Source: Natrinema salsiterrestre (GTDB lineage Archaea; Halobacteriota; Halobacteria; Halobacteriales; Natrialbaceae). From it: 64,000 nucleotides of DNA. How positions within the stretch are numbered: position 1 is the stretch's first letter; the number at the start of each line of letters is the position of its first letter. This document shows positions 25,650-34,407 of the stretch, in pieces. The position numbers and the translations under genes were made by a program. The notes under the pieces were generated by a model. It was not told where the DNA came from, ran no database searches, and worked only from the letters and a program-made list of their open reading frames with translations. Location: contig NZ_JAMQOT010000001.1 of the NCBI RefSeq assembly GCF_029502005.1, forward strand, positions 558,001 to 622,000. Reading direction: 5' to 3'.

Positions 25650-26420
25650 GTGCCAGCAACCGACGAAATCTCAGATCTACTCCGACTTGACGCGGACCAA
25701 CTTCACGAAACAGCGAAGAAGGGGTTATGGGTCTCCCTCTTTACAGGAATATTCGGTTTAGTACTTACCAGACTTTCTCTATTGATTTTGGTAACAACTG
25801 CTCTTTCAATCGGGGGAGACGAATCAGCATTACTCTCGTGGGTTGCCTCAAAAAGTATCATGCTAACCGCCACAGTAATCTTAATTGTCCCGCTGGTACG
25901 CGGTCTCCGGTGGATCTCTGAGCGCCTCAATCGGTCGTCAACTTATGCTTGGGCTTTCTTGGATCCAATATTTGCTCTTCTCTGGATCGCTATTGGAATC
26001 GTCGGTGTCGAAATTGCTGCATCCTCTCTTGAAGCCCAGCCGAATATCGATTCCCCACTTGGTCTAGTTTTCATCTGGGGAATTTACTTCGTCTTCGCTG
26101 GCGTTGGGACTGCATCAGCAATGGCATGGTTGTTTGCTGGGACCACTATCGTTGTATATTTTAAGCATCTTCAGGTTTCCTCTATAATCTATAAGTTCAC
26201 CAACGCTATTGACCTATTCTGGAGTTTGATATATTATCCAAAACTCTGGTATTGGTATGCAGAAATAAACCATACCACATTAAGCGGAGCAGCACTCAAA
26301 CTACTTCGTCAGGCTGGTAGTGAAATAAAAGCCGAGTTAGAGAGAGCACAATCAATTAAAAATGAAAAACGGTCCGAGACGAAAAGCGACGATTCTTCTG
26401 AGCCCATAGGAGAGTCTTGA
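25650..26420 (+). CDS. Four-span membrane protein of unknown function
   Basis: 256 residues from GTG 25650 (MPATDEISDLLRL). Four hydrophobic segments lie at about 28-53, 65-88, 104-124 and 140-172, flanked by a cytoplasm-like N-terminal acidic region and a C-terminal tail of about 80 residues ending in a Lys/Glu coiled stretch. A conserved-looking amphipathic region FTNAIDLFWSLIYYPKLWYW follows the last span. No family recognised. It sits 180 nt after the PH/SHOCT gene. Confidence 0.7.
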   Translation: MPATDEISDLLRLDADQLHETAKKGLWVSLFTGIFGLVLTRLSLLILVTTALSIGGDESALLSWVASKSIMLTATVILIVPLVRGLRWISERLNRSSTYAWAFLDPIFALLWIAIGIVGVEIAASSLEAQPNIDSPLGLVFIWGIYFVFAGVGTASAMAWLFAGTTIVVYFKHLQVSSIIYKFTNAIDLFWSLIYYPKLWYWYAEINHTTLSGAALKLLRQAGSEIKAELERAQSIKNEKRSETKSDDSSEPIGES

Positions 26421-26501
26421 CTACAGATCCGAATCATACCGAATCCAACAGTCTATTCAGGAAATCGAAAACTACATTCATGAACACTTACCACAAGGAT
26501 T

Positions 26502-26894
26502 ATGGCAGCATCTATACAGTTCGATGGAGCATGCCGTAATAATCCAGGACCGGCTGGAATCGGGTACTATATTGAGATTGGATCTGAGGAAATAGAAGGG
26601 AAAGAGTATATTGGGGAATGTACTAATAATGAAGCAGAATATAAAGCGTTAATCGCAAGTCTCGAGCATGCTGTTGAACTTGAGTGTGCAGATGTTGTGA
26701 TCGAGGGCGATGCAGAACTCGTTGTGAAACAAGTTACTGGTGACTATAGTGTGAACGCTGAGAATCTTCAGCCACTTCATGAGAAGGTCATGGAACTTAA
26801 ACAAGAATTTGAGTCGTTCCATATCTACCATCAAGTGAGAGAGCAAAATGAACGCGCAGATTCTCTCGCTAATGCTGCTCTCGATGAGGATTAG
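26502..26894 (+). CDS. Ribonuclease HI family protein
   Basis: 130 residues. The N-terminal strand FDGACRNNPGPAG carries D8; E46 lies in CTNNEAEYKAL, D70 in IEGDAELVV and D120 in NERADSLAN, the complete DEDD active site of RNase H. This short archaeal/bacterial-type RNase HI lacks the basic handle. It degrades RNA in RNA-DNA hybrids; on a plasmid-like element it could remove primers or R-loops during replication. It is separated by 56 nt from the convergent Rep-like gene. Confidence 0.9.
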   Translation: MAASIQFDGACRNNPGPAGIGYYIEIGSEEIEGKEYIGECTNNEAEYKALIASLEHAVELECADVVIEGDAELVVKQVTGDYSVNAENLQPLHEKVMELKQEFESFHIYHQVREQNERADSLANAALDED

Positions 26895-26950
26895 AACCCT
26901 GAAGTTTGTATTTTCAGAGTAGATTCTTCGCCAATGCTATCTGAAGCAGA

Positions 26951-28066
26951 TTACGTTGGTCGAATATCTGAAATCTCATCAAGAGACGGCTTATCATCAT
27001 CATCCCAAACTGTGTATGAACTCCTCCGGAACGCATTGCCATTCCAAGCATCAACCGTCGAGGAATGCAACAGTTCGTCCTGAGCCATTTCATCAACCGG
27101 TGGAAGGTGGGGGAGTTGCGTCAAGACGTAAGTGGCACCCTGGCTTTCCGCAGGCGTATCCGACATCCGTGGAATCATGTCATCTTCGTTTCCCCGAACG
27201 GAAATTGTACCGTCTTTTGGTGAGTTGCCACGCATATCGTCAGGAGCGTAGGGACACTCCCCTACGAATTTCTCCACAACTGGGGAGAACCGTTTACGAG
27301 ACACGTCGCCATCACAGTAAACGTAGATATGGAGATGGGGAGTTGCTCGTTTCTCTGTTCCAGCGAGTACAGCAAAATACTCCCATTCACTTGCCGTGAG
27401 AGGAGCATCAGCACTCCTCTGCAGCCGGTAGCGGAGTTGTTCGAAGGTTGGATTGATCGCATCATGAAGTCCACTGAGAAGCGTCAGACGCCCTCTGTCG
27501 CCAGGGGAAACCCGAAGTGAAAGGAGAACCGTCGTTGGATTATCATAATTGCGGAGTAATTGTCTGTCCATCTCTTTCCCTATACGATATTGACGGTTGG
27601 CTCGCCAATTTCGTGTCTTCTTGAAGCCGTTTTTCTCAGCAGAGACGTTTTCTCCATGTCGGGCCTCCACGTAGGATTTCACTGCTTCACGCGCTGATTT
27701 TGGCCCTTGCGTTTCCTCGTCCAAGTAACGGCGAGGCTTACTCACTCTTTCAGCAGAATCGGCTATTGGCTCATAGAGACGGTAGTGATCTTCGACAGAA
27801 TCATCAAGCGGTTCTGGATTACAACCATCGGCCTGAGTAGTAGGCCGCTGCTCGAAGGAATTACTGTTCTGGTGGACCGCAAGTTTAGCACTTGGACCAA
27901 CGTAGTCTGCTTTGAGAGTGCGGTCTTTCCTAAATAGACTTTCTCGGTCCTCCAAACAACCGAGGAGCGTGTTGACTTTAGAGGAGTCTTTGATCCTCTC
28001 GCTGTATTTGTTGGTTATTGATTTGGTCTTGCTTCCAAATATATCTAATATCGAATTTGCGGACAT
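26951..28066 (-). CDS. Candidate HUH-type rolling-circle replication initiator
   Basis: 371 residues from ATG 28066; a start at 28084 adds six residues. Residues 242-250 read TPHLHIYVY, hydrophobic-His-hydrophobic-His, the metal-binding motif 2 of HUH nucleases; the preceding strand TTVLLSLRVSP would be motif 1 and the following Tyr in ATYVLTQLPHL (about 313) the candidate nucleophile of motif 3. The first 150 residues are charged with few hydrophobics. This fits Rep proteins of haloarchaeal plasmids and pleolipo-type viruses, but motif 3 is weaker than usual. Hairpins lie just upstream (28109-28164), where a double-strand origin would be expected. Confidence 0.6.
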   Translation of the reverse strand: MSANSILDIFGSKTKSITNKYSERIKDSSKVNTLLGCLEDRESLFRKDRTLKADYVGPSAKLAVHQNSNSFEQRPTTQADGCNPEPLDDSVEDHYRLYEPIADSAERVSKPRRYLDEETQGPKSAREAVKSYVEARHGENVSAEKNGFKKTRNWRANRQYRIGKEMDRQLLRNYDNPTTVLLSLRVSPGDRGRLTLLSGLHDAINPTFEQLRYRLQRSADAPLTASEWEYFAVLAGTEKRATPHLHIYVYCDGDVSRKRFSPVVEKFVGECPYAPDDMRGNSPKDGTISVRGNEDDMIPRMSDTPAESQGATYVLTQLPHLPPVDEMAQDELLHSSTVDAWNGNAFRRSSYTVWDDDDKPSLDEISDIRPT

Positions 28067-28108
28067 GGCGACTTCAGCCGCCAAACGGTGAAATCAGATG
28101 GCGGCTGT

Positions 28109-28164
28109 CCTACCGTGAGGTAGGAAACGCAGAGTATGGTTCACCCACTGAGAGACAGTCTCAG
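28109..28164. other. Two hairpins upstream of the Rep-like gene, origin candidate
   Basis: CCTACC-GTGA-GGTAGG at 28109-28124 and CTGAGA-GACAG-TCTCAG at 28148-28164 are perfect 6-bp stems with 4- and 5-nt loops, 43-98 nt upstream of the Rep-like start at 28066. HUH replicons typically have their nick site in such stems near rep. No nick consensus can be assigned. Confidence 0.4.
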
Positions 28165-28704
28165 GAGGTAGTACCCTGCGCCAACTTATATTATTGTTTG
28201 AATTACCATCACTTAAAAGTTCCGTCCATTGGGATTTGAGGGACACCTTTCACGTGATATTCAATCCCATAGAGCCTAAGTGCAGCAAGAAATTCCGATA
28301 TGGGTCACCCAGGCTCGTATTCAATATAGAGTTCTCACCCAATTAACGTATTTGACGGTCGTACAAGAAGACCAAATACGTAGATAAGAAGAGCCATTTG
28401 CGAATTTTGATGACAAAATTTTCACCGTCGACTTGTGCAGAAGTATTGATATTACGTTTTGTAGTAATAAAAAAGACTGGCAGAACCCTCTGGAACCGAA
28501 TTGATGTGAACTGAATCTCCCTATCCAACTCTGCCAAAATCAAGGGAGTCTGTCAGCAGCCGATGTTAACAATATAGCGCGAATGTACCACGCGGCTTCT
28601 ATCAAACTCGAGGTAATTCGGTAATTGCCGCGATGAATACAGAGGATGCAACCAGTAGATCATTGAACCGCAGTTCCAGGGAGAGTTGCGGCGAGAGTGA
28701 TTAG
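28165..28704. other. Intergenic region inside the element
   Basis: About 540 nt of AT-rich sequence between the origin-candidate hairpins and the next reverse gene. It contains no ORF over 66 codons and no tRNA-like structure. It may include the Rep-like promoter and plasmid maintenance sites, but nothing specific is seen. Confidence 0.4.
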
Positions 28705-29451
28705 TCAAAGCCGCTCCTGTCGCGCATCCATCCGCTCGTGAGTCTCCTTCGCCAGATCGATTACCATATTGACGAATGCCTCCAGTGAGTCATCCACCAC
28801 TGTGTTCAGAAAACCCTCGGTTTCGAAGGCGTCCTCGGTCTCCTCAATTGGAATGTTGAGCGCTTCTTCGATAGATGTCGGGTATCCAGCCTCAAGCGAC
28901 TCGTCGCTGAACCGGGAGCGAAGCCGCTCGGCTACTTGCTCATCAATATCCACGTTCCTGTCTGTCTTAGCGAATTCGCCGAAGTCGAACCCCGAGAACA
29001 GGGCTTCCAAGTCGTCCATATCGTAGTCGCCGTCGTAATCCTCAATGGCATGGCCTTGGACGCGCTTGATGAAGTCGAGCGCGTTCGTGTTCAAGGATTT
29101 CTCGGAGAGTGAGGCGAGACCAGTTGTGTAGGCGGCAATGACAGCGAGTTCGACTCGGGCCTCATCGTCGACTCGCTTCCGATCGTCATTGGCGTGCCTC
29201 ATCATCTCCTCGTCGAGACCATTAAGGAGTTCGTGGAGGGTGTCGTGGTTCACGCCATCTCGGTAAGCGGTGGCCTTCCGCGCGGCCTGTTGGAGGTTAG
29301 AGAGGTACCCCTTGGCTTCGCCGTACCACTCTCGCGCTTCCTTTTTCTGTTGGTGGCGTCGTCTGACGTATTCGCCGGTGACGACGCCGACGAGAGCGGT
29401 TATGCTACCGTAGATAAGCGGATTCGTCGTAATCGCGCTTATTACTCCCAC
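28705..29451 (-). CDS. Membrane-anchored acidic coiled-coil protein
   Basis: 248 residues. One N-terminal membrane segment (PLIYGSITALVGVVTGEYV) followed by a basic RRRHQQKKE stop-transfer, then a long helical, strongly acidic cytoplasmic region with ARKATAYRDGVNHDTLHELL and IKRVQGHAIEDYDGDYDM. Codon use is GC-richer than the surrounding element, closer to chromosomal genes, suggesting separate acquisition. Family and function unknown. Confidence 0.65.
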   Translation of the reverse strand: MGVISAITTNPLIYGSITALVGVVTGEYVRRRHQQKKEAREWYGEAKGYLSNLQQAARKATAYRDGVNHDTLHELLNGLDEEMMRHANDDRKRVDDEARVELAVIAAYTTGLASLSEKSLNTNALDFIKRVQGHAIEDYDGDYDMDDLEALFSGFDFGEFAKTDRNVDIDEQVAERLRSRFSDESLEAGYPTSIEEALNIPIEETEDAFETEGFLNTVVDDSLEAFVNMVIDLAKETHERMDARQERL

Positions 29452-29581
29452 TTTGGCAGATTGACGTCTTCATCCCAAGTAAACATTCGGTTTCACCTTA
29501 ACTATCAAAATATGTAAAATAAGATCCAGTTGTTCGACTCAGTATGAACTGAAACTACCGACAGATCAGACTTTGACTATG

Positions 29582-30070
29582 TTAGAAATTGGCGTTGATA
29601 GCGTACCTAACGTTGTTTATCAACACTTCTCTTAAGGGTATGATGGTACAGTGTTCAAGGGTTTGTTTCAGCCTCTTACGGTACTCTTCCTTTCTCGGAT
29701 CATAATCCTTGTATTCCCAACAAATTATAAAATCGCATCTTTTTGGGTTATGACCATGGTATATGAAATTCTTAAATTGATATTCAAATTCTATCAACAC
29801 ATACTCATCATTGAGGATTGCTTTTCCGTCTGGAAAATCTTCTGAAATGTGAGTGACGTCGTCAAAACGAAGATAGGGATGTACCATCCAGAATAATTTG
29901 ATAACGCCACTCTCATCACCTGGAGCCTCTATTTGAGAGTTTGAGAATATCTTTCGTAGTTTCTCACCTTCTCGTTCGAAATCCGTTATCTCTGTTTGTT
30001 CTGTGTTTTTATATAATCCAAATATCTCTTCCTCTTTTTCAGACGGTATTGTTGGGATTCTCCAGACCAC
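29582..30070 (-). CDS. Unknown protein with a nuclease-like E-H-CD-CWE motif
   Basis: 162 residues. The core is VLIEFEYQFKNFIYHGHNPK with E94 and E96 followed by RCDFIICWEYKD (C112-D113, C117-W118-E119). An Ile-Glu-Phe-Glu strand, a His-rich turn and a CD-x-I-x-CW strand resemble the catalytic core seen in small stand-alone restriction-endonuclease-like proteins, but I cannot assign the family with certainty. The gene is AT-rich, starts at 30070 and is the last clear cargo gene before the tRNA. Confidence 0.5.
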   Translation of the reverse strand: MVWRIPTIPSEKEEEIFGLYKNTEQTEITDFEREGEKLRKIFSNSQIEAPGDESGVIKLFWMVHPYLRFDDVTHISEDFPDGKAILNDEYVLIEFEYQFKNFIYHGHNPKRCDFIICWEYKDYDPRKEEYRKRLKQTLEHCTIIPLREVLINNVRYAINANF

Positions 30071-30206
30071 AGGGATGGTACTCTACAGAGGACAATAATT
30101 ACCTATTATATTTGTATGAAATTAGAATGCGAAGAACGTCTTGAGTCATATTAACGTTTGTCAGTCAGGGCCAACTCAGGCTGAGCCCGACGCAATCGAT
30201 CCCACG

Positions 30207-30443
30207 ATGGCCGTACAAATGAGGAAAATACTTAATTGGCTGTCACACGTCCTTCAAGACGAATCGCACAATACAGTCGGGGCTGAGTCCCCTACAGGTT
30301 CGATTGTGACCAGGGGAGGTATACGACGCGGAGTCAAATGGGTCCTCGTCAAGACTCGAGGACTCTTAAAGAAAACTCGGAAGGCGGCCGCTGTGCTGTC
30401 CTTTCGAGCGAAGCGAGAAAGGAGTGGACTCGCCGGGATTTGA
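30207..30443 (+). CDS. Possible small basic protein reading into the tRNA complement
   Basis: An ORF from ATG 30207 gives MAVQMRKILNWLSHVLQDES, then a Lys/Arg-rich end (RGVKWVLVKTRGLLKKTRKA) and terminates at the TGA inside the tRNA-Ala complement. If real it is 78 residues with a basic C-terminal half supplied partly by the att region. It may be the tail of a gene reset by integration. Expression is doubtful. Confidence 0.3.
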   Translation: MAVQMRKILNWLSHVLQDESHNTVGAESPTGSIVTRGGIRRGVKWVLVKTRGLLKKTRKAAAVLSFRAKRERSGLAGI

Positions 30444-30496
30444 ACCCGGGGCCTCTTCCTTGCGAAGGAAGCGATCTACCACTGATCTACGAGCCC
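30425..30496 (-). tRNA. tRNA-Ala(CGC), integration target
   Basis: The reverse strand folds as a 72-nt cloverleaf: acceptor GGGCTCG with CGAGTCC (one G-U pair) and discriminator A; D-arm GATC/GATC; anticodon arm CTTCC-TTCGCAA-GGAAG with anticodon CGC; T-arm CCGGG-TTCAAAT-CCCGG. CCA is not encoded, as usual in haloarchaea. No intron is needed. The 3' end (30425-30453) is duplicated at 19069-19097, so the integrated element lies on the 3' side and leaves the gene whole. Confidence 0.95.
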
Positions 30497-30595
30497 TCGC
30501 ACGTTCCTAACCCGGGTTTCTATTTGTAGCTTGTGTTTCGGGGACGGATCGGCACACCGCACCACGGTGTGGACTCGAGCCGAGCCCCACCGAAG

Positions 30596-31294
30596 TCACC
30601 GAGCAGACCTGCCGGGTTCCGACTCCGAACCGACGGCGAGCGCTCGAGCCCGCCCGGCGACTGCCCCGACCAGGAAGCCGGTGAAGTGGGCGATCAGCGC
30701 GACGCCGGGCGAAGCGGTCGCGGACGTGACCGCGATCGCGAGGCCGACGAAGAGGAGGATCGACAGCCAGTCGGGGAGGTCGACGACCGAAGCGAGCCCG
30801 CTCGAGAGTCGATTCGACGCGACGAGATAGCCCAGCAGGGCGAAGACGGCACCGCTGGCACCGAGGACGCCCGGCGTCGGCGCGACGGGGACGAGCGGGA
30901 TCGCCGCGAGCACGCCCGTGAGGACGATCTGGGCGATCCCGGCGATCGCACCGGTGATCGCGAAGAAGGCGTGAAACCGAAGGCGGGTCGTGGCTCGCGC
31001 CACAGGCCAGCCGAAGACGATCAGCGCGAGCGTGTTCGAGAGGAGGTGCCCCAGTCCGTTGTGGGCGTAGACGCTCGTGACGATCGTCCACGGGTCGCTC
31101 GTCAGCGGCGGTGCGAGGACGAAGAATGTGCCCATCACGCCCGCGAACATCGCGAGTCCCTGTACAACGAACACGACGGCGAAGACGAAGAGCAGCTCGA
31201 GAATCGGGCTGCTCGAGCCGGGCTCAGACCCGTCCTCTCGCCCGGAATCGGACCGCAGGTACGTCTCCGGCTGTGATCGCGAGCGCCCTGCCAT
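30596..31294 (-). CDS. Rhomboid family intramembrane serine protease
   Basis: 232 residues from ATG 31294 (MAGRSRSQPETYL). Six or more membrane spans. Motifs: HNGLGHLLSNTLAL in the first conserved segment, GASGAVFALLGY with the nucleophilic Ser of GxSG, and ALIAHFTGFLVGAVAGR with the catalytic His. It cleaves membrane helices in the lipid plane, possibly in surface-protein maturation; substrates unknown. It is the first chromosomal gene beyond the tRNA and reads toward it. Confidence 0.88.
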   Translation of the reverse strand: MAGRSRSQPETYLRSDSGREDGSEPGSSSPILELLFVFAVVFVVQGLAMFAGVMGTFFVLAPPLTSDPWTIVTSVYAHNGLGHLLSNTLALIVFGWPVARATTRLRFHAFFAITGAIAGIAQIVLTGVLAAIPLVPVAPTPGVLGASGAVFALLGYLVASNRLSSGLASVVDLPDWLSILLFVGLAIAVTSATASPGVALIAHFTGFLVGAVAGRARALAVGSESEPGRSAR

Positions 31295-31506
31295 ACGGGT
31301 AGCTGTGACGGCGAGGGACAAAAGTCCCGGCACCGTCTGGAGCCGGTGGGAAGTTGCCGAGGGTGGGAGGACGATCGGAGCCGCGACTCCGGACTCTCGG
31401 TTGTGCCTCGAGCGCCACGGCTATCACTGGGGAACGGGACTCGAAGACTACAAAAACGATCAGTAGCTCGGATACCGGTCGCGGTCGAGCCGGCCTCGAT
31501 GAGCGA

Positions 31507-31815
31507 TTAGTCTTCGAGGACGATCTCGATCGAGACGTCGTTCGGTACCTGAATGCGCATGAGCTGGCGGAGTGCGCGTTCGTCGGCGTCCAGATCGATC
31601 AGGCGCTTGTGGACGCGCATCTCCCAGTGCTCCCACGTCGCGGTGCCCTCGCCGTCAGGCGATTTCCGGGTCGGGACCTCGAGGGTCTTCGTCGGCAGCG
31701 GGATCGGACCGCTGAGGTTGACGCCGGTGTTGTTCGCGATCTCGCGGACGTCGTCGCAGATGTCGTCGAGGTCGTCTGGACTCGTGCCCGCGAGTCGAAC
31801 GCGTGCCTGCTGCAT
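31507..31815 (-). CDS. rps10: Ribosomal protein S10
   Basis: 102 residues, [20 protein letters not shown], with [25 protein letters not shown] and [18 protein letters not shown], textbook uS10 of the archaeal 30S head. Its start is adjacent to the EF-1 alpha stop (31816), so the two are one transcriptional unit (tuf-rps10 is a conserved archaeal pair). Confidence 0.97.
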   Translation of the reverse strand: MQQARVRLAGTSPDDLDDICDDVREIANNTGVNLSGPIPLPTKTLEVPTRKSPDGEGTATWEHWEMRVHKRLIDLDADERALRQLMRIQVPNDVSIEIVLED

Positions 31816-33081
31816 TTATTGTTTCTCGTGAACTTCGAGGACCTTTCCGGCGGCGATGGTCTGACCCATGTCGCGGATGGCGAAGCTCCCGAGTTCGGGG
31901 ATCTCGCTCGACGGCTCGATGCTGAGGGGCTTTTGCGGTCGGATGGTGACCACGGCAGCGTCACCCGACTGGATGAAGTCGGGGTTCTCCTCGGCGACCT
32001 CGCCGCTCGAGGGGTCCATCTTCTTGTCGATGGACTCGATCGTACAGGCGACCTGTGCGGTGTGGGCGTGGAAGACCGGCGTGTAACCGGCCGTGATCAC
32101 GCTGGGGTGTTGCATGACGACGATCTGAGCCTGGAACGTCTCGGCGACGCTCGGCGGGTCGTCGGCGGGGCCACAGACGTCACCGCGTCGGATGTCGTCC
32201 TTGCCGATGCCGCGGACGTTGAATCCGACGTTGTCACCGGGCTCCGCTTTGGGCACCTCTTCGTGGTGCATCTCGATCGTCTTGACCTCGCCGCCCACGT
32301 CGCTGGGCTGGAAGGAGACGTTGTCGCCGGTGTTCAGGAGACCGGTCTCGATACGTCCGACGGGGACGGTACCGATACCGGAGATGGTGTAGACGTCCTG
32401 AATCGGGAGTCGGAGCGGCGCGTCCGTCGGCGGCTCCGGCTCCGGCAGGTTGTTCAGGGCCTCGAGCAGGATTTCGCCGTCGTACCACGGCGTGTTGTCG
32501 GACTCCTCGGCGATGTTGTCGCCTTCGAACGCCGAGATCGGGATGAACGAGGCGTCGTCGGTGTTGAACTGGACCTGCTGGAGCAGCTTGTTGACTTCCT
32601 CGACGACCTCGTCGTACGTCGACTCCTTGTAGTCGACGATGTCCATCTTATTGATGCCGATGATGAGCTCGTCGATACCGAGGGTTCGAGCCAGGAAGAC
32701 GTGCTCCTGGGTCTGGGGCGCGACACCGTCGTCGGCTGCGACGACGAGGACGGCGTTGTCCGCCTGGGATGCGCCCGTGATCATGTTCTTCACGAAGTCA
32801 CGGTGGCCGGGACAGTCGACGATGGTGAAGTCGTACTTGTCCGTCGAGAACTCCTGGTGGGCGATGTCGATGGTGACACCGCGCTCTCGCTCTTCGGCGA
32901 GGTTGTCCATGACGTAGGCGAACTCGAAGCCGCCCTTGCCCTTCTCCTCCGCTTCTTCGCGGTGCTGTTCGATGACGTGCTCGGGTACGCTCCCCGTCTC
33001 GTAGAGGAGTCGTCCCACGAGCGTACTCTTGCCGTGGTCAACGTGACCGATGATGGCCAGGTTCTGGTGTTGGTCGCTCAT
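31816..33081 (-). CDS. tef1a: Translation elongation factor 1-alpha
   Basis: 421 residues with GTPase motifs [19 protein letters not shown] (G1), [12 protein letters not shown] (effector), DCPGHRDF (G3) and NKMD (G4), followed by the two beta-barrel domains ending KVLEVHEKQ. It delivers aminoacyl-tRNA to the ribosome. It heads the EF-1 alpha-S10 pair. A TATA-like box about 25 nt upstream implies a leaderless or nearly leaderless mRNA. Confidence 0.98.
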   Translation of the reverse strand: MSDQHQNLAIIGHVDHGKSTLVGRLLYETGSVPEHVIEQHREEAEEKGKGGFEFAYVMDNLAEERERGVTIDIAHQEFSTDKYDFTIVDCPGHRDFVKNMITGASQADNAVLVVAADDGVAPQTQEHVFLARTLGIDELIIGINKMDIVDYKESTYDEVVEEVNKLLQQVQFNTDDASFIPISAFEGDNIAEESDNTPWYDGEILLEALNNLPEPEPPTDAPLRLPIQDVYTISGIGTVPVGRIETGLLNTGDNVSFQPSDVGGEVKTIEMHHEEVPKAEPGDNVGFNVRGIGKDDIRRGDVCGPADDPPSVAETFQAQIVVMQHPSVITAGYTPVFHAHTAQVACTIESIDKKMDPSSGEVAEENPDFIQSGDAAVVTIRPQKPLSIEPSSEIPELGSFAIRDMGQTIAAGKVLEVHEKQ

Positions 33082-33103
33082 TGTTGTAGCTCACGCGCTG
33101 AGG

Positions 33104-33115
33104 CGCTTATATCGG
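33104..33115 (-). promoter_or_regulatory. Core promoter of the EF-1 alpha-S10 unit
   Basis: The reverse strand reads CCGATATAAGCG; the GATATAAG box ends about 25 nt before the ATG at 33081. TATA-to-start distance in archaea is about 25-27 nt, so transcription would start at or next to the ATG. The rest of the 380-nt spacer to the homoserine dehydrogenase gene shows no other gene. Confidence 0.55.
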
Positions 33116-33459
33116 TCCCTTTGGCTCGTTGCGGTTAAAACCATTTCGAAAGCGTATTCAGCCGATCCCGACGCCCGCTTGCGGTTTGGCTAGGATTACC
33201 ACGGCACGGTCGGTCGATCGAGCGGGAAGATCGGGCCCGAGACCCTCCCGGGACCGCCTGAGCGAGTCGTAGCTCCGGACGTTCGCGGTCGACTGCTCGG
33301 GCGACACGCCGTCAGGCAGTCTCCCCGACGACATCTCGGTCGGTCGTCGGCAACCGGATCGACCCGCGAATCCGTCGGGTACGTACCGAACGGACGTGGT
33401 ACGACGAGCGGTACTCAAAACGAGACAGGACGATCTTCAGTAGCGAGAGTCGAGGCGGG

Positions 33460-34407
33460 TTACAACGGCGGCAGTCGACCGACGTCGGAGAGGACTGCCG
33501 TCGCCGTCTCCGGCCCGCCGGCACCGCGGCCGCTCGAGTGGAGCGAGCCGGCGTGTCGCGTTTCGATCTGGACGATGTTGCGGGTCCCGGTGACGGCGAG
33601 CGCGCCGTTCTCGGGGACGAGCCGCGGACCGACGCGGACGCCGTCGCGGGTCGCCTCGCCGATGAGCCGAATGGTGCGGCCGTCTTCGGCGGCGAGATCG
33701 AGCGCGCTCCCGGGGATGTCCTGAATGCCCTCGACCGTCGCGTCCTCGAGAGCGAAGCCGCCGTCGGCCAGCACGTTCGCGAGGATGACGAACTTGAGCG
33801 CGGCGTCGGTGCCGTCGACGTCGAACGTCGGATCGGCCTCGGCGACGCCGAGGTCCTGCGCCTCGGCGAGAACGTGCTCGTAGTCGAGTCCCTCGGCGGC
33901 CATCCGGGTGAGGATGAAGTTCGCGGTCCCGTTGAGCACGCCCCGCACCGCGGTGACCGCCTGTGGCGTGCAGTCCTCGACCGTCGAGAGCACCGGGATC
34001 GCGCCGCCCACCGTCGCCTCGAACCGAATCGAACCCGCGTGCTCGTCCTCGAGCGCGCGCAGTTCCTCGTAGCGTTCGGCGACCGGCCCCTTGTTCGCGA
34101 GCACGACGTGGCGGTCGGCCTCGAGCGCACGTTTCACGTGCGTGAAGCCGGGTTCGGCGTCGCCGAGCGTCGTCGGCGTCGCTTCGACCAGGACGTCGTA
34201 CTCCGTCTCGAAGACGTCCTCGGGGTCGCTGGAACCGACGGCCTCGCCGCCGGCCTTGCGCTCGAGAACGGATTCGACGGCGATTCCGGCCGGATCGACC
34301 GCAGCGCCGCTCGAGTCGGCGAGCGCGACGACGTCGTGGCCGTATTCGCCCGCGAGGTCGGCCACCGAGCGGCCGACATCACCGGCACCGAGAATTGCGA
34401 GTTTCAT
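33460..34407 (-). CDS. hom: Homoserine dehydrogenase
   Basis: 315 residues. The N-terminal Rossmann fold MKLAILGAGDVGRSVADLAG binds NAD(P); ATPTTLGDAEPGFTHVKRAL and VLANKGPVAERYEEL precede the catalytic region with FEATVGGAIPVLSTV, GVLNGTANFILTRM and AEADPTFDVDGTDAALKFVI, which holds the substrate-binding Asp and Lys. It reduces aspartate semialdehyde to homoserine for Thr and Met synthesis. The enzyme has no ACT domain of its own, but the overlapping upstream gene encodes one, a plausible split regulatory arrangement. Confidence 0.93.
   Translation of the reverse strand: MKLAILGAGDVGRSVADLAGEYGHDVVALADSSGAAVDPAGIAVESVLERKAGGEAVGSSDPEDVFETEYDVLVEATPTTLGDAEPGFTHVKRALEADRHVVLANKGPVAERYEELRALEDEHAGSIRFEATVGGAIPVLSTVEDCTPQAVTAVRGVLNGTANFILTRMAAEGLDYEHVLAEAQDLGVAEADPTFDVDGTDAALKFVILANVLADGGFALEDATVEGIQDIPGSALDLAAEDGRTIRLIGEATRDGVRVGPRLVPENGALAVTGTRNIVQIETRHAGSLHSSGRGAGGPETATAVLSDVGRLPPL

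Larger units (their letters stand above)
19069..30439. mobile_element. Integrative genetic element in tRNA-Ala(CGC), about 11.4 kb
   Basis: The element is bounded by a 15-bp perfect direct repeat (19069-19083 and 30425-30439) of the tRNA-Ala 3' end, extending imperfectly to 29 bp. An intact tyrosine integrase starts 189 nt inside the left copy, and the intact tRNA lies at the right end. Coding density and GC are lower than the flanks, with AT-rich codons. It encodes a candidate HUH replication protein, RNase H, a nuclease-fold protein, a secreted propeller and unknowns. No capsid, spike or packaging ATPase gene is visible, so it resembles an integrative plasmid more than a provirus. No conjugation genes are seen. 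Confidence 0.8.

Noticed and set aside
19069-30439. Provirus interpretation of the integrated element
   Set aside because: No major capsid, spike, terminase or packaging ATPase-like gene is recognisable, so virus status is not claimed.
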